A DNA stretch of 64,000 nt from Malachius bipustulatus (Eukaryota; Arthropoda; Insecta; Coleoptera; Melyridae), in NCBI GenBank assembly GCA_910589415.1, contig OU342632.1, positions 43,389,341 to 43,453,340 on the forward strand. The letters run 5' to 3'. A model generated the notes under the pieces. It was not told where the DNA came from. It did no database searches and saw nothing but the letters and a program-made list of their open reading frames with translations. How positions within the stretch are numbered: position 1 is the first letter of the stretch; each line of letters starts with the position of its first letter. Of the stretch, positions 1 to 12,900 are shown one piece after another. The position numbers were made by a program, and so were the translations under genes.

Positions 1-405
1 CTCCCCCCTAATTGTTTTAGAGAGAAATATTAGAAATATGATTTGTTAAGTTTGAAAATGCTGCTTCTATTGCTTCAGTTACATTTTCAGCTTGTTGTTG
101 AGCTATTTTCTAAAAAAAAGAAAAAGTTTTCATTTTGTGTTATCATTTTAGTAATAGCCTTAGCTGTGACTTTAAAATTGGACATTTTTTTAATTATTGA
201 CGTTTATTTTTGTCGTAATTTTTAATTGTTGAAGTCAATGCACTTACGAAAATTATTATAACTTGAAATGAATTTTTCCTGTTTTTCTGTTCTCGAGAAA
301 GGCCTCAACAGACCTAAAATGTAACTTACTGCAACAGAATAGCACCTTTTCAATCTTAACAAACGATCTATCTAACATTTTCTCTCTAAAACAATTATAC
401 TATGA
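1..405. repeat. Short inverted-repeat (MITE-like) element at the left edge
   Basis: The motif ATTGTTTTAGAGAGAAA near position 11 recurs in inverted orientation near 378-398 (TTTTCTCTCTAAAACAAT), giving an element of about 390 bp with short terminal inverted repeats. The interior is AT-rich with no credible ORF. It lies in the region expected to be intron 8 of the downstream esterase. The left end may extend beyond the window. Confidence 0.45.
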
Positions 406-716
406 GGGCCAACTACGCAATAAATGCGCATGAATGTCATGAGAGAAAAAATTCATGAAAAAATTGAAAATTCAGGGGTGAATATATCTCGATAAGTAAC
501 AGAAATTTTGGGGAGACTTCTGATTTACTCATTGAATACTACCAATTCCCAAAGTTAGATCTTATATCAAATTTGACCGGGAGCCAATTCCCATAGGGAT
601 TCTGCGAGGTTCTTCCTGAATAAAACACAACTTTTCTAACACAATATCATCTACTAGGTACCTTTAATAAGACATTCAAGATGCAGACAAGACTGACTAC
701 TCATAAAATAAAAAAC

Positions 717-1579
717 ATACAGGGTGAGGCGCGAGAACCTTAGGGCATTTTTATATGGAGAAGTCCTGGGAGTAGAAGTCTAAAAAGTTGTACGTGTATG
801 ATTTCGGTTTTGCCGAGCTGAACTAAAATATTCACAACCCCTCACCATTTCCGGTTATACCGGAAGTTGCCATCAACTTTCTTATTTTAAATGGGACACC
901 CTGTATATTATTATATTTTCAGATTGTCTGAAAAAATGCAATAAAAATGGGGTTTACAGTTGAAAATTGTACCGAGTGGTTTATGAGTTATAAACAAATG
1001 AAAATCGCAATTTTCCATTTTCAAAGCAGCTTAGGTCGAAAACGGGTCAAGATATCGGAAAACGGCTACATGTCCCTATCTTAACTTTTCACGTAGTATC
1101 CTATGGTGCTGATGAAATTTGTATACAAAGTGATGAAAAATCAGCGATTTTCAAAAAAAAAATTAATAAAAAATATTTCTTTTTGTAGGTACTAAAGTAG
1201 TATACAAAAAGTTAGGATAGGGACATGTAAGCCGTTTTCCGATATCTTGACCCGTTTTCAAGCTAAGCTGCTTTGAAAATGGAAAATTGCAATTTTCATT
1301 TGTTTATAACTCATAAATTGATCGTTACAAATTTGAACTGTAAACATCATTTTTATTACTGTTTTTCAGGCAATCTGAAAATGTAATAATATACAGGGTG
1401 TACCATTTAAAAAAAGAAAAATATGGCAACTTCCGGTATAACCGGAAGTGGTGTGGGGTTGTGAATATTTTAGTTCAGCTCGTCAAAACCGAAATTATAC
1501 ACGCACAAATTTTTAGACTTCTACTCCCAGGACTTCTCCATATAAAAATGCCCTAAGGTTCTCGCGCCTCACCCTGTAT
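717..1579. repeat. Foldback hairpin element with arms of about 400 bp
   Basis: The left arm starts ATACAGGGTGAGGCGCGAG and the right arm ends with its reverse complement. The arms stay complementary inwards over roughly 400 bp, including the shared blocks TTCCGGTTATACCGGAAG, AACTCATAAA and ATATCTTGACCCGTTTTC, around a spacer of about 60 bp. Only scattered differences separate them. There is no coding capacity, so this is a non-autonomous foldback or MITE. It sits downstream of esterase exon 8, probably in its last long intron. A related core sequence occurs at 21,510-21,640. Confidence 0.85.
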
Positions 1580-2374
1580 AGAGTGAAATTTTTTGTCAAA
1601 AATCTTCTCCACCAAGTTTTTTTCGACGAAATTTGGGCATTGCTTCGAAAAAATCAACCGTTCAAAAAATCCACTGTTTAGAAAAATAGAAAAACGCAAA
1701 TGTATTATAATGAACCAATTACGGCATAGACTACTGTCTTGGCTTTAATATTGTGCCAACAGTGACCTATTGGAGTGGATTTTAGAGAAAATAGAAATCG
1801 ATATTGTTGAACACAACGCTTTTAAATATTTTCTTTTTATACAGGATTATTCTAAATAAGTGCGAAAATTTTTAGGGGGTGATTCCTTAGCTCATTCTAA
1901 GGAAATTTTTTTTTATTAACCTGGGTGCGCAAATGCACCGTTTTTGAGATAAATGGTGTCAAAGAAAGACGGTTTTTCCAGTTTTTTTTAATATATCAGG
2001 AAGCGTTTGTGGTACAACTCAACTTATGTACATATCTTACCATTGATCTTTACCATTTTTTTAAAAGGGAATTTTCGGGTTGCCCCTTATAGGTATCTAC
2101 GACACTGGGCAAATTGACATTTTAAATTAGCACCTTTTAAGCCGCTAATATTTTCTACACAAAAAAAGTACTCATGGTCATAAACGTGCGTGCGTTTTAG
2201 AGAAAAACACTCATTTACGATCAGAATGATACACGAGAATAATTATTTGGTATTAAAGGGGTAGCTAATATCAATGATATAATGTACAAATACTGAACTC
2301 GCTGTATCTGAAACGGTTCCCGAGATATGAATCTTAAAATCTTATATCAAATATTTGAAACTAATCTAATTTAC
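1580..2374. other. Probable intron 8 of the downstream esterase; no gene seen
   Basis: AT-rich sequence between the foldback and esterase exon 8. I searched the minus strand of 1-2,374 for a catalytic-His exon (GVxHGDD type) like the one in the paralogue and found none. It contains low-complexity A/T runs only. Confidence 0.5.
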
Positions 2375-5300
2375 CTTTTACAGGAAGTGGCAATAAAGGC
2401 ATTTGTTGTAAAATATAGTTGAATTCATAATTGTAAACAGGAGATTTCGAGACTTTTGCGTGTAATCGGAGAGCCTTTTCACTGTCATGAAAATATAAAC
2501 GATCGGTGCACATCTGTAAAATGTTGATAGATATTATTATGTTTGTATAATGTAAATTTCTTAAATTGTTATTATAGCGGATCAAAGAAAATCGAAAATT
2601 GACTTATTTTTCTTTGAAAAATTCAATTTAAAAAAGTATTTTTTTTATATTTAATTCATTTTAAAATGGTGATCTAAATAGCAGACTGACTCTATGTAAC
2701 ACGCGTACATAATCAAAATTCTGGATGCTCCATTTACAACAACAAAAATATTTTAATAACGATCATTGCAGCAGATTAAGGGAATTAATTTTATTGAGTT
2801 TCTCAGGATCTTGGGCGTCTTAAATGGGTGGAGTTTAAGTTACCCAAGTTACACTAAGTTACCCAAGTTATTATGTGGCTTTGTGATATGTTTCATTTAA
2901 AATTAATAAATTCCCTTCATTCAAAGTAATTTTTAAGCTACTTTACCGTTACTTTACTTTGTACACATGCATAATTTGTACACTGTGTTGCATAGGAAAG
3001 GTAACATAGGGAAAACACTGCTGTGAAATTATTAAGGATTCAAGTCACTCTGGTTTAAATGATGATATTTCGTAGGAAATTGTATTTTCGAAAGGATGTA
3101 ATTTATTGTCAAAGTATTGTTGAAATATTCTTTATCACGTATTAATTTTTTATGTTATCTTTTCTATGCAACACTATAATACCTATGTCTATGTATAATA
3201 AGAAAAAAAGTATTATAATTTTTGTAGTATAACTGATGTTTTAGTTAAGATTACATACCTTTATAATTTCGGGTATATTTTCACTTGTTAAAGAATCAGT
3301 GGAGATATACTTTTCTTTTATTTTGTCCAATGTGGTATTCATATTTGATTCGTCTATTGTATCTTTAATGTCTAAGAAATATGGCATTAAATCATACCAG
3401 TTTAAAATGATATCCTCTGCTTTTCCCATCGCAAAAACAACTAAAAATAAGTATGTTGAAATACTAATAAAAGAAATCATGTGAATAGATATTTGGTATA
3501 GAACATGTCCACAAGATTTACTCATCTGGACTTTCTACTTATAAATTGATAAAAATGTTTCTGCAGAAAAAAATTAAATTAAAGGTACTTACTACCAATT
3601 GGGAAAATCCCTTCATCTCTCACATTAGAGTTTATCCAAGGAACGTCATTTACTAATTTTCCTTCTTTCAATAGCTTATATGGATGCTCGTCTAGGAAAG
3701 GATTCGTGGATTCTTTTTCAATTGTTGGCCCAAAAGTCAAAAAAGGTAGAGCTCCAAAGAAAAAGCTAAATGAGTTTGTGGAATTCAATAAGAAATGCCC
3801 ATCAACATGTTTTAAGCATTCTACCATCAATGCCGAGGAACTTGTAATGCAACCGAGTGCTTCTGCCATTTTCTTGGTATATTGGAGAGTGTTTCTTCTT
3901 AAACTCCAACTCTGGAGAGCGGTCCCACTTTGTGAGAATCCTCTATTGAATAAACCTGCGTGGAAGTAATTGATTAAAATAACCTCAATAGTTTTTTTAA
4001 AATGTAAAATATATGCATATAAATTTTTGGAACGCCGATCCAGGAACGTACTAGGATCGTATACGCTTGACGAGTAAACGACGCAGATCATATTAGGACT
4101 CCACAGATTGAGATCAAAATGTGAAGTTCGCTCGGGATAAGGGAAATTGAAAAAAGCAGTATTCCAATCAAGGCTATCCAGGAATGAACCCAGAAAGTTT
4201 TAGAGAAACAATGGAAGTCAACATCTTGGGCCGCAGACAGGTGAAACTGTAAATAGCCGGTTCGGAGAGAATTAGGCTGGTCAACATGATCAAATTGAAC
4301 TAGGATGTAGCTTTATACCTAGATAGGAAGAATAATTCGTGGGCTTTAGGCTCGAATAGCGAAGCGAGCTCTAATCAGCAAGCAGAGCATCTGACCGAAG
4401 ACACAGACAGCTGTTTCGACCTCCTTTGTGGTCTCTTCAGTGTGCCACATCGATGCAGAGGCTGCTTTGCCGAATGCCTGGAGCGCCCCGTGGATTCATG
4501 GATTCAGCGACATCTATTTAATAGATTTTCGACTTATACCTATAATAATATAAAAGGCTGAAATTATTGGCAAAATTAGGTCTAATAGGTTAATTATTTT
4601 AACTACATAAAAGAAGCAACAAGCAACGATTGTGATAATTAGTTCTGTGCTACTTAAGATACTTCAGCAAACTTGAAGGGAAAAGTAGTGTCATATTTGA
4701 CAAAAGGTTGTTATTTTTATGCAACAAGTATTAGTAATTTGACCACTTTCGCTTTCACATTCACTTTGCTCAAATCCAAGTTTACCTAATAGTAATTTTA
4801 GGAATATCTTGATCTGTAAATAATTCATTTGTACCTTTGGACATTGGTGAGAGGTAGTGGTAGTGTGTACTGCATCCTCCAGCGGAAATTCCCGTGAGTG
4901 TAACCGAGTTCGGATTTCCCCCAAAATATTTTACATTGTTTTTAATCCATCGCAGAGCAACAGATTGATCCTTCAAGCCCATATTTCCAGGAACAACTGC
5001 GTCCTCAGTGGTCAAAAAACCTATAAGCGATGATCAGACAACATTTCTTAAATAAGAAAATAACAATATAAAATAAATACCGAGAAATAAAAATCTATTA
5101 GAATACACAGGGTGATTTACAGTCGATGCGGTACCTTAGACGTTTACAGAAAAAGGACAGAATTTTTCTTAAAATTTGATAATTTTTGTGTTTGTAAATA
5201 ATAAGAAAAATAACTGTAAAACATGTTTTGTCTGGTATTTTTTTTGCAATTTTAAACGTAGACTGTGTTTCCGTTTTTTTATATTTTTTCTGTCAATACA

Positions 5301-6183
5301 TCAGTACTCATACAATTTGGAAGTCATTTGTAAAACCAAAGGCATGAGATGAGGCATTTCCAAAGTCAATCAAAGTCAAAAATTATCTCATAATTTTAGC
5401 TTTTCCTATATGTATGGAAACCTGTGCCTTTTTTTGAAAATGAGTCACTAAACTCCATGCATACCTGTAAATTAAAGACAATTCTTACCAAAAATACTCA
5501 GTCGGTAGTTCATGGAAACAAAAATAACATCTTTGTCCATTAAAAAATCAGGCCCAGTAATCGTTTTTGGGGAACCAATCATGAATCCCCCACCATGGAT
5601 ACCAACGATAACATCTAGATTTTCACTACCGTTAATTGTTTCTCTTGGGACATAAACGTTTAGATATAGACAATCCTCCGTACCTAATAAAATATTGTTT
5701 ACTTTTCTACATTAAAGCCGTGCAACTTCACTTGCCATGTATTCCTCCTAAGAACTTTATTCCAATGTATTGCAGACATGTGTACGTCTGGTTTGCAAGA
5801 AATTCACCTTCAGGTAGACCTAATATTTCCGGGTCCTAAAAATAAACATCAAAATGAAGAGATTTTTTCAAGTTCGAGATTTATTTTTTACCTGAAATCT
5901 TAACTCTCCTAGTGGTGGTTTTGCGTAAGGGATCCCCTCAAAAGCTGAAAAGCTTCGACCCCCATAGGATATTTTTCGTTGTCCAAAGATTATACCTTGA
6001 GGTGTCTTAACTTCACTTAAATCATCACTGGATACAAGTTCTGGAGAAATTTTCTTGTCAAGGTGTGTATTTAAGATAATGTCTTTTGAAGTTATTTAAT
6101 GAACTTAAATAATTTATCTTACCTAGTAAGGAAATCTCAAGTACAAAGAGGAGTACACTTAAATTTATTATACTACGAAACAT
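2375..6183 (-). CDS. Secreted carboxylesterase (COE family), downstream tandem copy, 3' end outside window
   Basis: Alpha/beta-hydrolase carboxylesterase, probably secreted; substrate unknown. Eight exons (high to low coordinate): 6183-6123, 6040-5892, 5835-5736, 5683-5489, 5020-4835, 3955-3593, 3440-3259, 2513-2375, together 458 codons plus one base, open throughout. An N-terminal hydrophobic signal peptide (MFRSIINLSVLLFVLEISLL) is followed by the conserved EGIPYAKPP, TEDCLYLNVYVP, the oxyanion-hole HGGGF, the nucleophile elbow GISAGG (Ser about residue 214) and SNVRDEG with the catalytic Glu (about 345). The exon carrying the catalytic His and the terminal exon are not in the window; the last visible exon ends in a normal GTAAAT donor. 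Intron 3 uses a GC donor. Exons 2-8 have exactly the same lengths as in the upstream paralogue, and its start lies 771 bp past that gene's stop. Start chosen because the ATG directly precedes the signal peptide and a TATA box lies about 100 bp upstream. Confidence 0.9.
4030..4510. repeat. Degraded repeat shared with 12,470-12,840
   Basis: Within esterase intron 5 (3,956-4,834). It contains GATCCAGGAACGTA and a block reading TAGCCGGTTCGGAGAGAA followed by AACATGATCAA. Both motifs recur, diverged, near 12,470 and 12,667 in the paralogue's last intron. The segment is more GC-rich than its surroundings. Probably an old transposable-element remnant; I could not assign a family. Confidence 0.4.
5684..5735 (-). 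other. 52-bp GC-AG intron in the downstream esterase
   Basis: Exon 3 ends ATACATG and is followed by GCAAGTGAAG, the classic consensus of a GC donor. The acceptor is TTTTATTAG before GTACGGAGG. The paralogue splices at the same position and phase with a normal GT donor (TATG then GTAAGTAAG). Reading straight through would hit a stop after four codons, so the intron must be removed. Both neighbouring exons have family-consistent sequence and length. Confidence 0.85.
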
Positions 6184-6280
6184 TTTATCTTCGACTTAAC
6201 AAGAGGTACACTGAAAATTAATGTTTGCAACCAAAGGTATGACGCGGAAATTAAAAAAATCCTTGACTTATGTTAATTTT

Positions 6281-6290
6281 CTTTTATATA
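6281..6290 (-). promoter_or_regulatory. TATA box of the downstream esterase
   Basis: TATATAAAAG on the minus strand, about 100 bp upstream of the ATG at 6183. Transcription would start near 6255-6262, leaving a 5' UTR of about 75 nt. Position and sequence fit a canonical arthropod TATA promoter. No initiator was assigned with confidence. Confidence 0.5.
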
Positions 6291-6912
6291 AGAGACACCT
6301 TGACCATTATTAGTATTGATCTTGTTGAGTAGAAGTAACCTACTAGACTGGAGTAGGTATGATTTTAGTATTAAATAAATACCAACAATTTTATGTTTTT
6401 CTTCCATTTTTTTCCATTTTCCAACAATATTATGTTTATCACCTTGCCATTTTTTATTGCAAATTGTTAATTACCATTATTTATTATAGGAAGATTCTTC
6501 ACTATACCGCGACCACTCTGCCTATTATTATTTCAAGATACTATTATCAAGTTTTTTCGATCAAAGATTAATACTGGAAAATATAAAAATAGCAGAACTA
6601 GATTATTAGCATTGTACCTATGTATATGCAAATTGTTGAACGTAGAATACAGGTAAGATGTAGGTACCTACCTAACTATTAAAAAATAATTTACTACCTA
6701 CTGCTAGAATATTGCAGTACTCATCGTATATTTATCTACTTACGTCAATACGCACAATTAATGCACTTTTCTTGTTCACAAAGTATCATAATATAATAAT
6801 TTAAATTTTAATTATATCGGATAGGTAGGTAAAGTTACAAATATTAATTATTTAAGAGGATTGAAAATTATTATGTGAATTAATAATGACAATGTATTAT
6901 AGCAAAAAGAGA
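6291..6912. other. Intergenic region between the two esterases; no gene seen
   Basis: Very AT-rich spacer with several TAGGTACCTA-like motifs (around 6,660-6,700), a dispersed motif that also occurs elsewhere in the window. No ORF with family resemblance and no clear repeat boundary. Confidence 0.5.
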
Positions 6913-6918
6913 TTTATT
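6913..6918 (-). other. Polyadenylation signal of the upstream esterase
   Basis: AATAAA on the minus strand, 36 nt after the stop codon of the upstream esterase's terminal exon (TAA at 6956-6954). The spacing suits a short 3' UTR and supports this exon as the true end of the gene. Confidence 0.55.
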
Positions 6919-6953
6919 AACTCAAAAAAGAACAATGCAACTCAGTTATATTT

Positions 6954-9900
6954 TTAATCAACTAAATTTTCATTCTCTTTAATCTTCAGTCCGTCCCAGA
7001 ACGCATTATCGCAGAGCTCCTTGATTTTTTCCATTTTTATATCACCTGGACCGTTGATTTGCATGTAATCAATTTCTTCAGATGAGGGATCTACTGCCTT
7101 CCATGCCACTCCATTAATTTCTGGAGATCTGGTTGTAAAAATATCTAAGTGTAAGAGTCTAATCCACCATCAAAAATTATTGGGTTCATATTAATGGTTT
7201 ATTGAACCACTCTGATTATACACTACGCAAAAATGAAAGTGTCACACTTCAAAATTTTGCCCGATTTTTTCTGCTTTAATTGATCTAAACACAAAACATT
7301 ATCAATAAATTTTATGCAGGGTTATATATGAAGGCATGCAGAATCATTGAGTGGTTTTCGTGCCCCATTTTCCATTTTTTTTTTTGCGTAAGTTTTGATG
7401 AGCAAATTTTGAAGACGAATAGTCTCACCTCGAGACTATTGTCAAATTTTCACATGTAATACCACTAGAGGTCAAATTATTTACCGGAAATTTTTTCGAG
7501 CTCACGAATATTTTGAAAATTATCGCGAGCCGAAGTCGAGGGATAATTTTTATAAAATATTCGTGAGCGAGAACAAAATTTCCTGGTATAATTTGTTTTC
7601 GAGTGGTATTTGGAAAGAAAATTTCACAACAAAATTAGTTTTGAATAGAAAAATTACAATTTAATTATTGTTAAATAAAAATATGATATGGCGATGTAAT
7701 ATGGCGGCGTAACATGATCACGTGACAACGCCAAACTGACGTTTAATAACCGCGCCGCCATTATTGGCGCTGTCAAATACAAATTTTAGTTTATAAACTT
7801 CACCAGCCGGCCGAGTGTGGTTTTTGATAATGATAAGTCGACAATAATTACGGTATAATATGTATACACCGTTCACATATTAAAAAAGAACTAGGTGGCC
7901 ATGAACTTTTGTTTTTAGGTTTGAAAAAATGAAAACTCCCTAGATCTCGATTGACAATATCAGCTGATCGAGATATTAAAGGTTAAGTAAACACTGACAT
8001 TTGTCAAATCACTCAAATTGTCTCAGCTGATTAACAGCCTTGTTGTCTAATTGAAGTTTTAGAAGAAGGGGTATCTAGACAAGGTAATTTTTTACTCTGA
8101 TTAATTTTATTCAAAATGACAAATAAAATTATTAAATTTTTGACATTTTAAATTTCGAAAGAGCAAAATGACGAAAATAATTTCTTTAGATGGATAAATC
8201 CACATTAGGAAAGCATTTCAATGATCCAGAAAGTCCAAACTTGAGCAAACATTTAAGTCATTCTCTGAAAGTAAAATATATTTGGGATGTAAGTATTAAG
8301 TAAAATATGTGTATCTGCTAAATTGCTAGTAATGTGGTCTCTGATAGTAGTCAGACCGTGCATTAGCAAGTATTATTAGACAGGTCAAATGTGAAATTAC
8401 ACATTTGGGCAGCCCGCCTAAAACAGGCACTAATTATGAAAATATTGTGTTTCCGAAAGATTTGCAATAATCTATTTCCAATACAACCCAATCGATGACA
8501 TGGGGGTATTGTAAACATCATTATACAAGCACGTAAATTAGCAGCTTCCCTCTAAGGATAAAGTAAAGAATGTATGTCTTGAAGAGCTTTCAAAATGTAA
8601 GTACACCTGATATGTGACCAAATTAATATAATCATTGTGAAAAACTTATTTCGGAGGACTGGACGAAACAAATGGACATGGTGAAAATCTTATTAAAATC
8701 AGAGCACTGAAGATGATTCTGATTCTAAGCAGGATGCAGTAGCGGTTATTGATAATGGGGAATAATTTTGGGCCAGAAGCGAAAACTGAAAAGTATCTTG
8801 TGTAAAACATTCTCAAGTCTAGAATCTTTGGCTGGTTTCTGACACAGTACTACGATACCGAATAACCGACGAATTGACGAAAAATATTTATCATTTACGT
8901 ACTTAATATATTTTAATATTTTAATAAACGCACCGATATATTTTAATTACCTGCTAGGTATATGTATTTATTAAAAGTAAATTAATATAATTGATTCAAG
9001 TTTTTTATTTTATATTCAAAAAGTACATTCGTGTATTTTCCTAACTTGGCAAAATTACATGATTTTGCAACCTTTGACAACCTTTTTCTCAAACTCTTAT
9101 GAAAAGCTTAAGATTTTAAGATCTTAGATCCAGCGACATTGCGTTCTAGTTAAAGATTGCAATAGGTATGTGACTAAATGATTCAAAATAAAAAGCCCCC
9201 AAAGATGTTAATAAAAATATAATAAAAAGAATACCAAAAATATCAAAAATCCATCTGGCAACTATGTCCTGTTCCTTGCCATAAAACTTCAACCTCATAA
9301 AAAAGAGACATAACCAAACTCCAGCCAATGATTGACAGCGGTTATACCCAGTGATTTCTATCACCCTACACCATAACCCAATTCTTTTATAATAAGTGAA
9401 CGGTGTATAGTAGGTATGATTAGTATTGATTAGATGCCATTCTTTAATTCCAAAGCGCAAGGATTTGCTCGGCAGATGTATTCTAGCAGCAAAAAGTGAC
9501 ATACAATTATCTATAAAGATAAAGTGGTCGAACCCCCATAAATTCGCCTTGAGTTAATCCGAAAAATTAGGTAAGTAGTACCTACCTATTTTAAATAGAA
9601 TTACTAAATTAGGTAAACTAGGTTTCTTCAGATCATTTTTTGGATTGTGAATCGTGATTTCATACGTGGTAATACGCGAAAACATCACTTTTATTTTAAA
9701 TTATAATAATAGAAACTTTAACAAAACGCATTGGTTGATTATTAATAACAGCAACAGTCAATAGTTGACGTTTAAACGTCAAAAAATTTCCACGATAATA
9801 CCCTCCAGCTTACCCCAGCAGGAGAAAATTTCCGATATAATACACAAATAACCATGGCAACGGTAAGCAATGCTCGTACTTTATTGGCTGAAAATTGATG

Positions 9901-12900
9901 GCGTGAAATTTTCACATGTAATACCACTAGAGGTCAAATTATTTCCGGAAATTTTTTCGAGCTCACGTATATTTTGAAAATTATCGCGAGCCGAAGGCGA
10001 GGGATAATTTTCTTCAAATATTCGTAAGCGAGAACAAAATTTCCTGGTATAATTTGATTTCGAGTGGTATTTGGAAAGAAAATTTCACAACAAAATTAGT
10101 TTTGAATAGAAAAATTACAATTTAATTGTGAAATAAAAATATGACATGGCGGCGTAAAATAATCACGTGACAACGCCAAACTGACGTTTAATAACTGCGC
10201 CACCATTATTAGCGCTGTCAAACACGAATTTTAGTTTATACACTTCACCAGCCGGCCGAGTGTGGTTTTTGATAATGATAAGTCGACAATTGCGATATAA
10301 TTATGATTATAGTATTGATTAGATGGCATTCTTTCCAAAGCGCAATGATTTGCTCAGCAGATGGATTCTACCAACAAAAAGTGCCATACAATTAATTATA
10401 AAGATAAAGTGGTCGAACCCCCATGAATTCGCCGTGAATTAATCCGAAAAATTATGTAAGTACCTACCTATTTCAAATAGAATTAAGTACTAAATTAGGT
10501 AAAGTAGGTTTCTTCGGATCATTTTTTAGATAGTGAATCCGTGATTTCATACGTGGTAATACGCGAAAACATCACTTTAATATTAAATTATAATAGAAAC
10601 TTTAACAAAAGGCATTGGTTGATTAATATTAATAACAGCAACAGTCAACAGTTGACGTTTATAAAGTTCCTAGTTGTCACTTTTAAATGTCAAAAAATTT
10701 CCACTATAATACTCTCCAGCTTACCCCAGCAGGAGAAAATTTCCGATATAATACACAAATAACCATAGCAACGGTAAGCAATGCTCGTACTTTATTGGCT
10801 GAAAATTGATGGCGTGAAATTTTCAATTTAACACCTGCATGTACATGGTGATCTAAAAAAATCAACTGTTTGCTCTTGAAGTGCGTAACTTTTTTCCTCG
10901 TCAACCGTTTTTGGAAATTTCAGCCTCGTGTTGAAACTAAAGCTTCAGGCAAGTAAATCCAGAGACTAAAATTGACTTGGGACAAACAATAAAAATAAAG
11001 GATTTCATAAAAAATCCCTAAAATTAAAATTTCCTCTGGTAACAGGTTTTGGCAGGAAAATTCAATGAAAATCAATTTATTTCCGAACTATAGCCTTCAT
11101 TTGAGAACAATTTAAGAATTTTCTTGCGGACGCTAGATGAAAAATGTTACAAGAGACAAATTACATCTGTACTTCTTCAGAGGAAATCAGTGTATATATG
11201 TAGTATTTCTTATCTGACAAGGTATGACTTACCTGACGAAAATTTCAACAATCGCTAGCTCATTTCAGACAAATAGTAATTCTTATAAATTTTTTGTAAC
11301 GATAGTTACGAGTAATTTTACTGATTTCCCCTGAAAACGTCCAGATGTAATTTGGATAATGTTATGCGCATTGTTTGTCTCGTGTAAGCAAGAAAATTTT
11401 TAAATTGTTCACAAATAAAGGCTAGTTAGAATACAAGTTAATTTTTATTCAATAATTGTCCTCACAAAACCTGTTTCTAGAAGAAATTTTAAATTTAAAG
11501 GATTTTTTATGTAATCCTTTATTTTTAATGTTTGTCCTGAGTCAATTTTAGTCTCTGGATTTCCTGACCTGAAGCTTTAGCTTCAACACGAGGTTAAAAT
11601 TTCCACAATCGGTTGATGAGGAAAAAAGTTTTGCGTTTCAAGAGCAAATAGTTGAATTTTTGAGATCATTCTGTATAATACAGGCGTTGAATCGAAAATT
11701 TGAAAATCGTCTCGAGGCGAGACATCAAGTTCAAAATTGCTCATCAAAACTTACAAGAAAAATGTATTTGGAAAACGGGGGACGAAAACTGCGGAGTGAT
11801 TTGCATGGCTTCAAATTTCACCCTGTAGAAAATTTGTACAGTTTTTTTGGTCTTAGATCCAAAACAGGAGAAAAATAAAGGATGGGGCTACCGACATGCG
11901 AGAAAAAAATCGGAATCCTTTGGGAATATCGAAAGTTTTCCACAATCAAAATCAGGCAAAATGTTGGGGTTGGAGATTTCCATTTTTGCATAGTGTGTTA
12001 GTTTTACAGGACGAAAGAAAATTACGATAAGCAAAAGAATAAATTGCAGATGAGCAGATTACATAGCCTAGGTCGCTGGGGAAAAGGAAATAGGAGTAAA
12101 GAAACATAGAATGGGTTGGGAGAGTCGAGTAAACACTCAGAGAGAGAACAGGTTTGTCGGCAGTCCATTACTGGGAGTACGCTTACCTTGTAATTGCTAA
12201 TGATTCCTGTAAACAATAGGTCACGAAGGGGAAAAGGGAAGCGATGTGAGATTTTTTCACACAGATAAGCAGACACGGGGTCTATTGGGATTATAAATTA
12301 TACATTATATTATATTATATTTGTATAGGTATTGTTCTAGTTAACGCGGTCCTAACAATCAGTCAGAAAAAGAGTGAATAGAGGTCACTGAGGTGACAGT
12401 TTATGTAACACCGATAGTCAGGTTGTCACAAAAGCTAGCCTCACATACGCTATTAGTTCCCTGCTGATCCAGGAACGTAGCGAGGTGCCAAACAGGCTGG
12501 CTGATAGAAGCTCAGAACGAGAAGAAGCTTTTTTTTTTAGATCGGATGAGCCTTACGTGACCTGCAAAAGGTTTTCTAGTCGAGGCTATTAAGGACTGAA
12601 CCCAAAACGGTCTAAACAAGTAGGTACATATTGGAAGGCAACACCAGGCTGCACATAGGTGAGAAGGTTCCTAGCCGGTTCGGAAAGAAACAGGCTGCCG
12701 AACATGATCAATCTGACCATGAAAGAGCGTTAACTACTAGTTGGGGCTCTCACTGGTCACAACAATCAGAAAATGCACTTACAACTTATGGGTGTGAAGG
12801 GGGACCCAGTAGGTTCCAAATATGGGAATACAATGCGGACTACTACCAATACGTAGGTGTAAGGGAGGTATACAGTAGCTTCAAACTCAACAAAAATTTG

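Larger units (their letters stand above)
7219..11998. repeat. 4.8-kb composite inverted-repeat element in the last esterase intron
   Basis: The outer ends are inverted copies: ACACTACGCAAAAATG near 7,220 and CATTTTTGCATAGTGTG near 11,982-11,997. Complementarity continues inwards between about 7,219-7,450 and 11,690-11,998 (for example TAAGTTTTGATGAGCAA on the left against its complement on the right). The interior holds an A-B tandem duplication, a nested DNA transposon and an inner foldback, listed separately. No intact transposase ORF was found. Confidence 0.65.

Noticed and set aside
43..225. 60-codon plus-strand opening
   Set aside because: Low-complexity Leu/Lys/Phe sequence inside an inverted-repeat element; no family resemblance.
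9146..9502. 118-codon minus-strand opening with hydrophobic segments
   Set aside because: It crosses the boundary between the nested transposon and repeat block B, and the duplicate block B' does not keep it. Likely chance.
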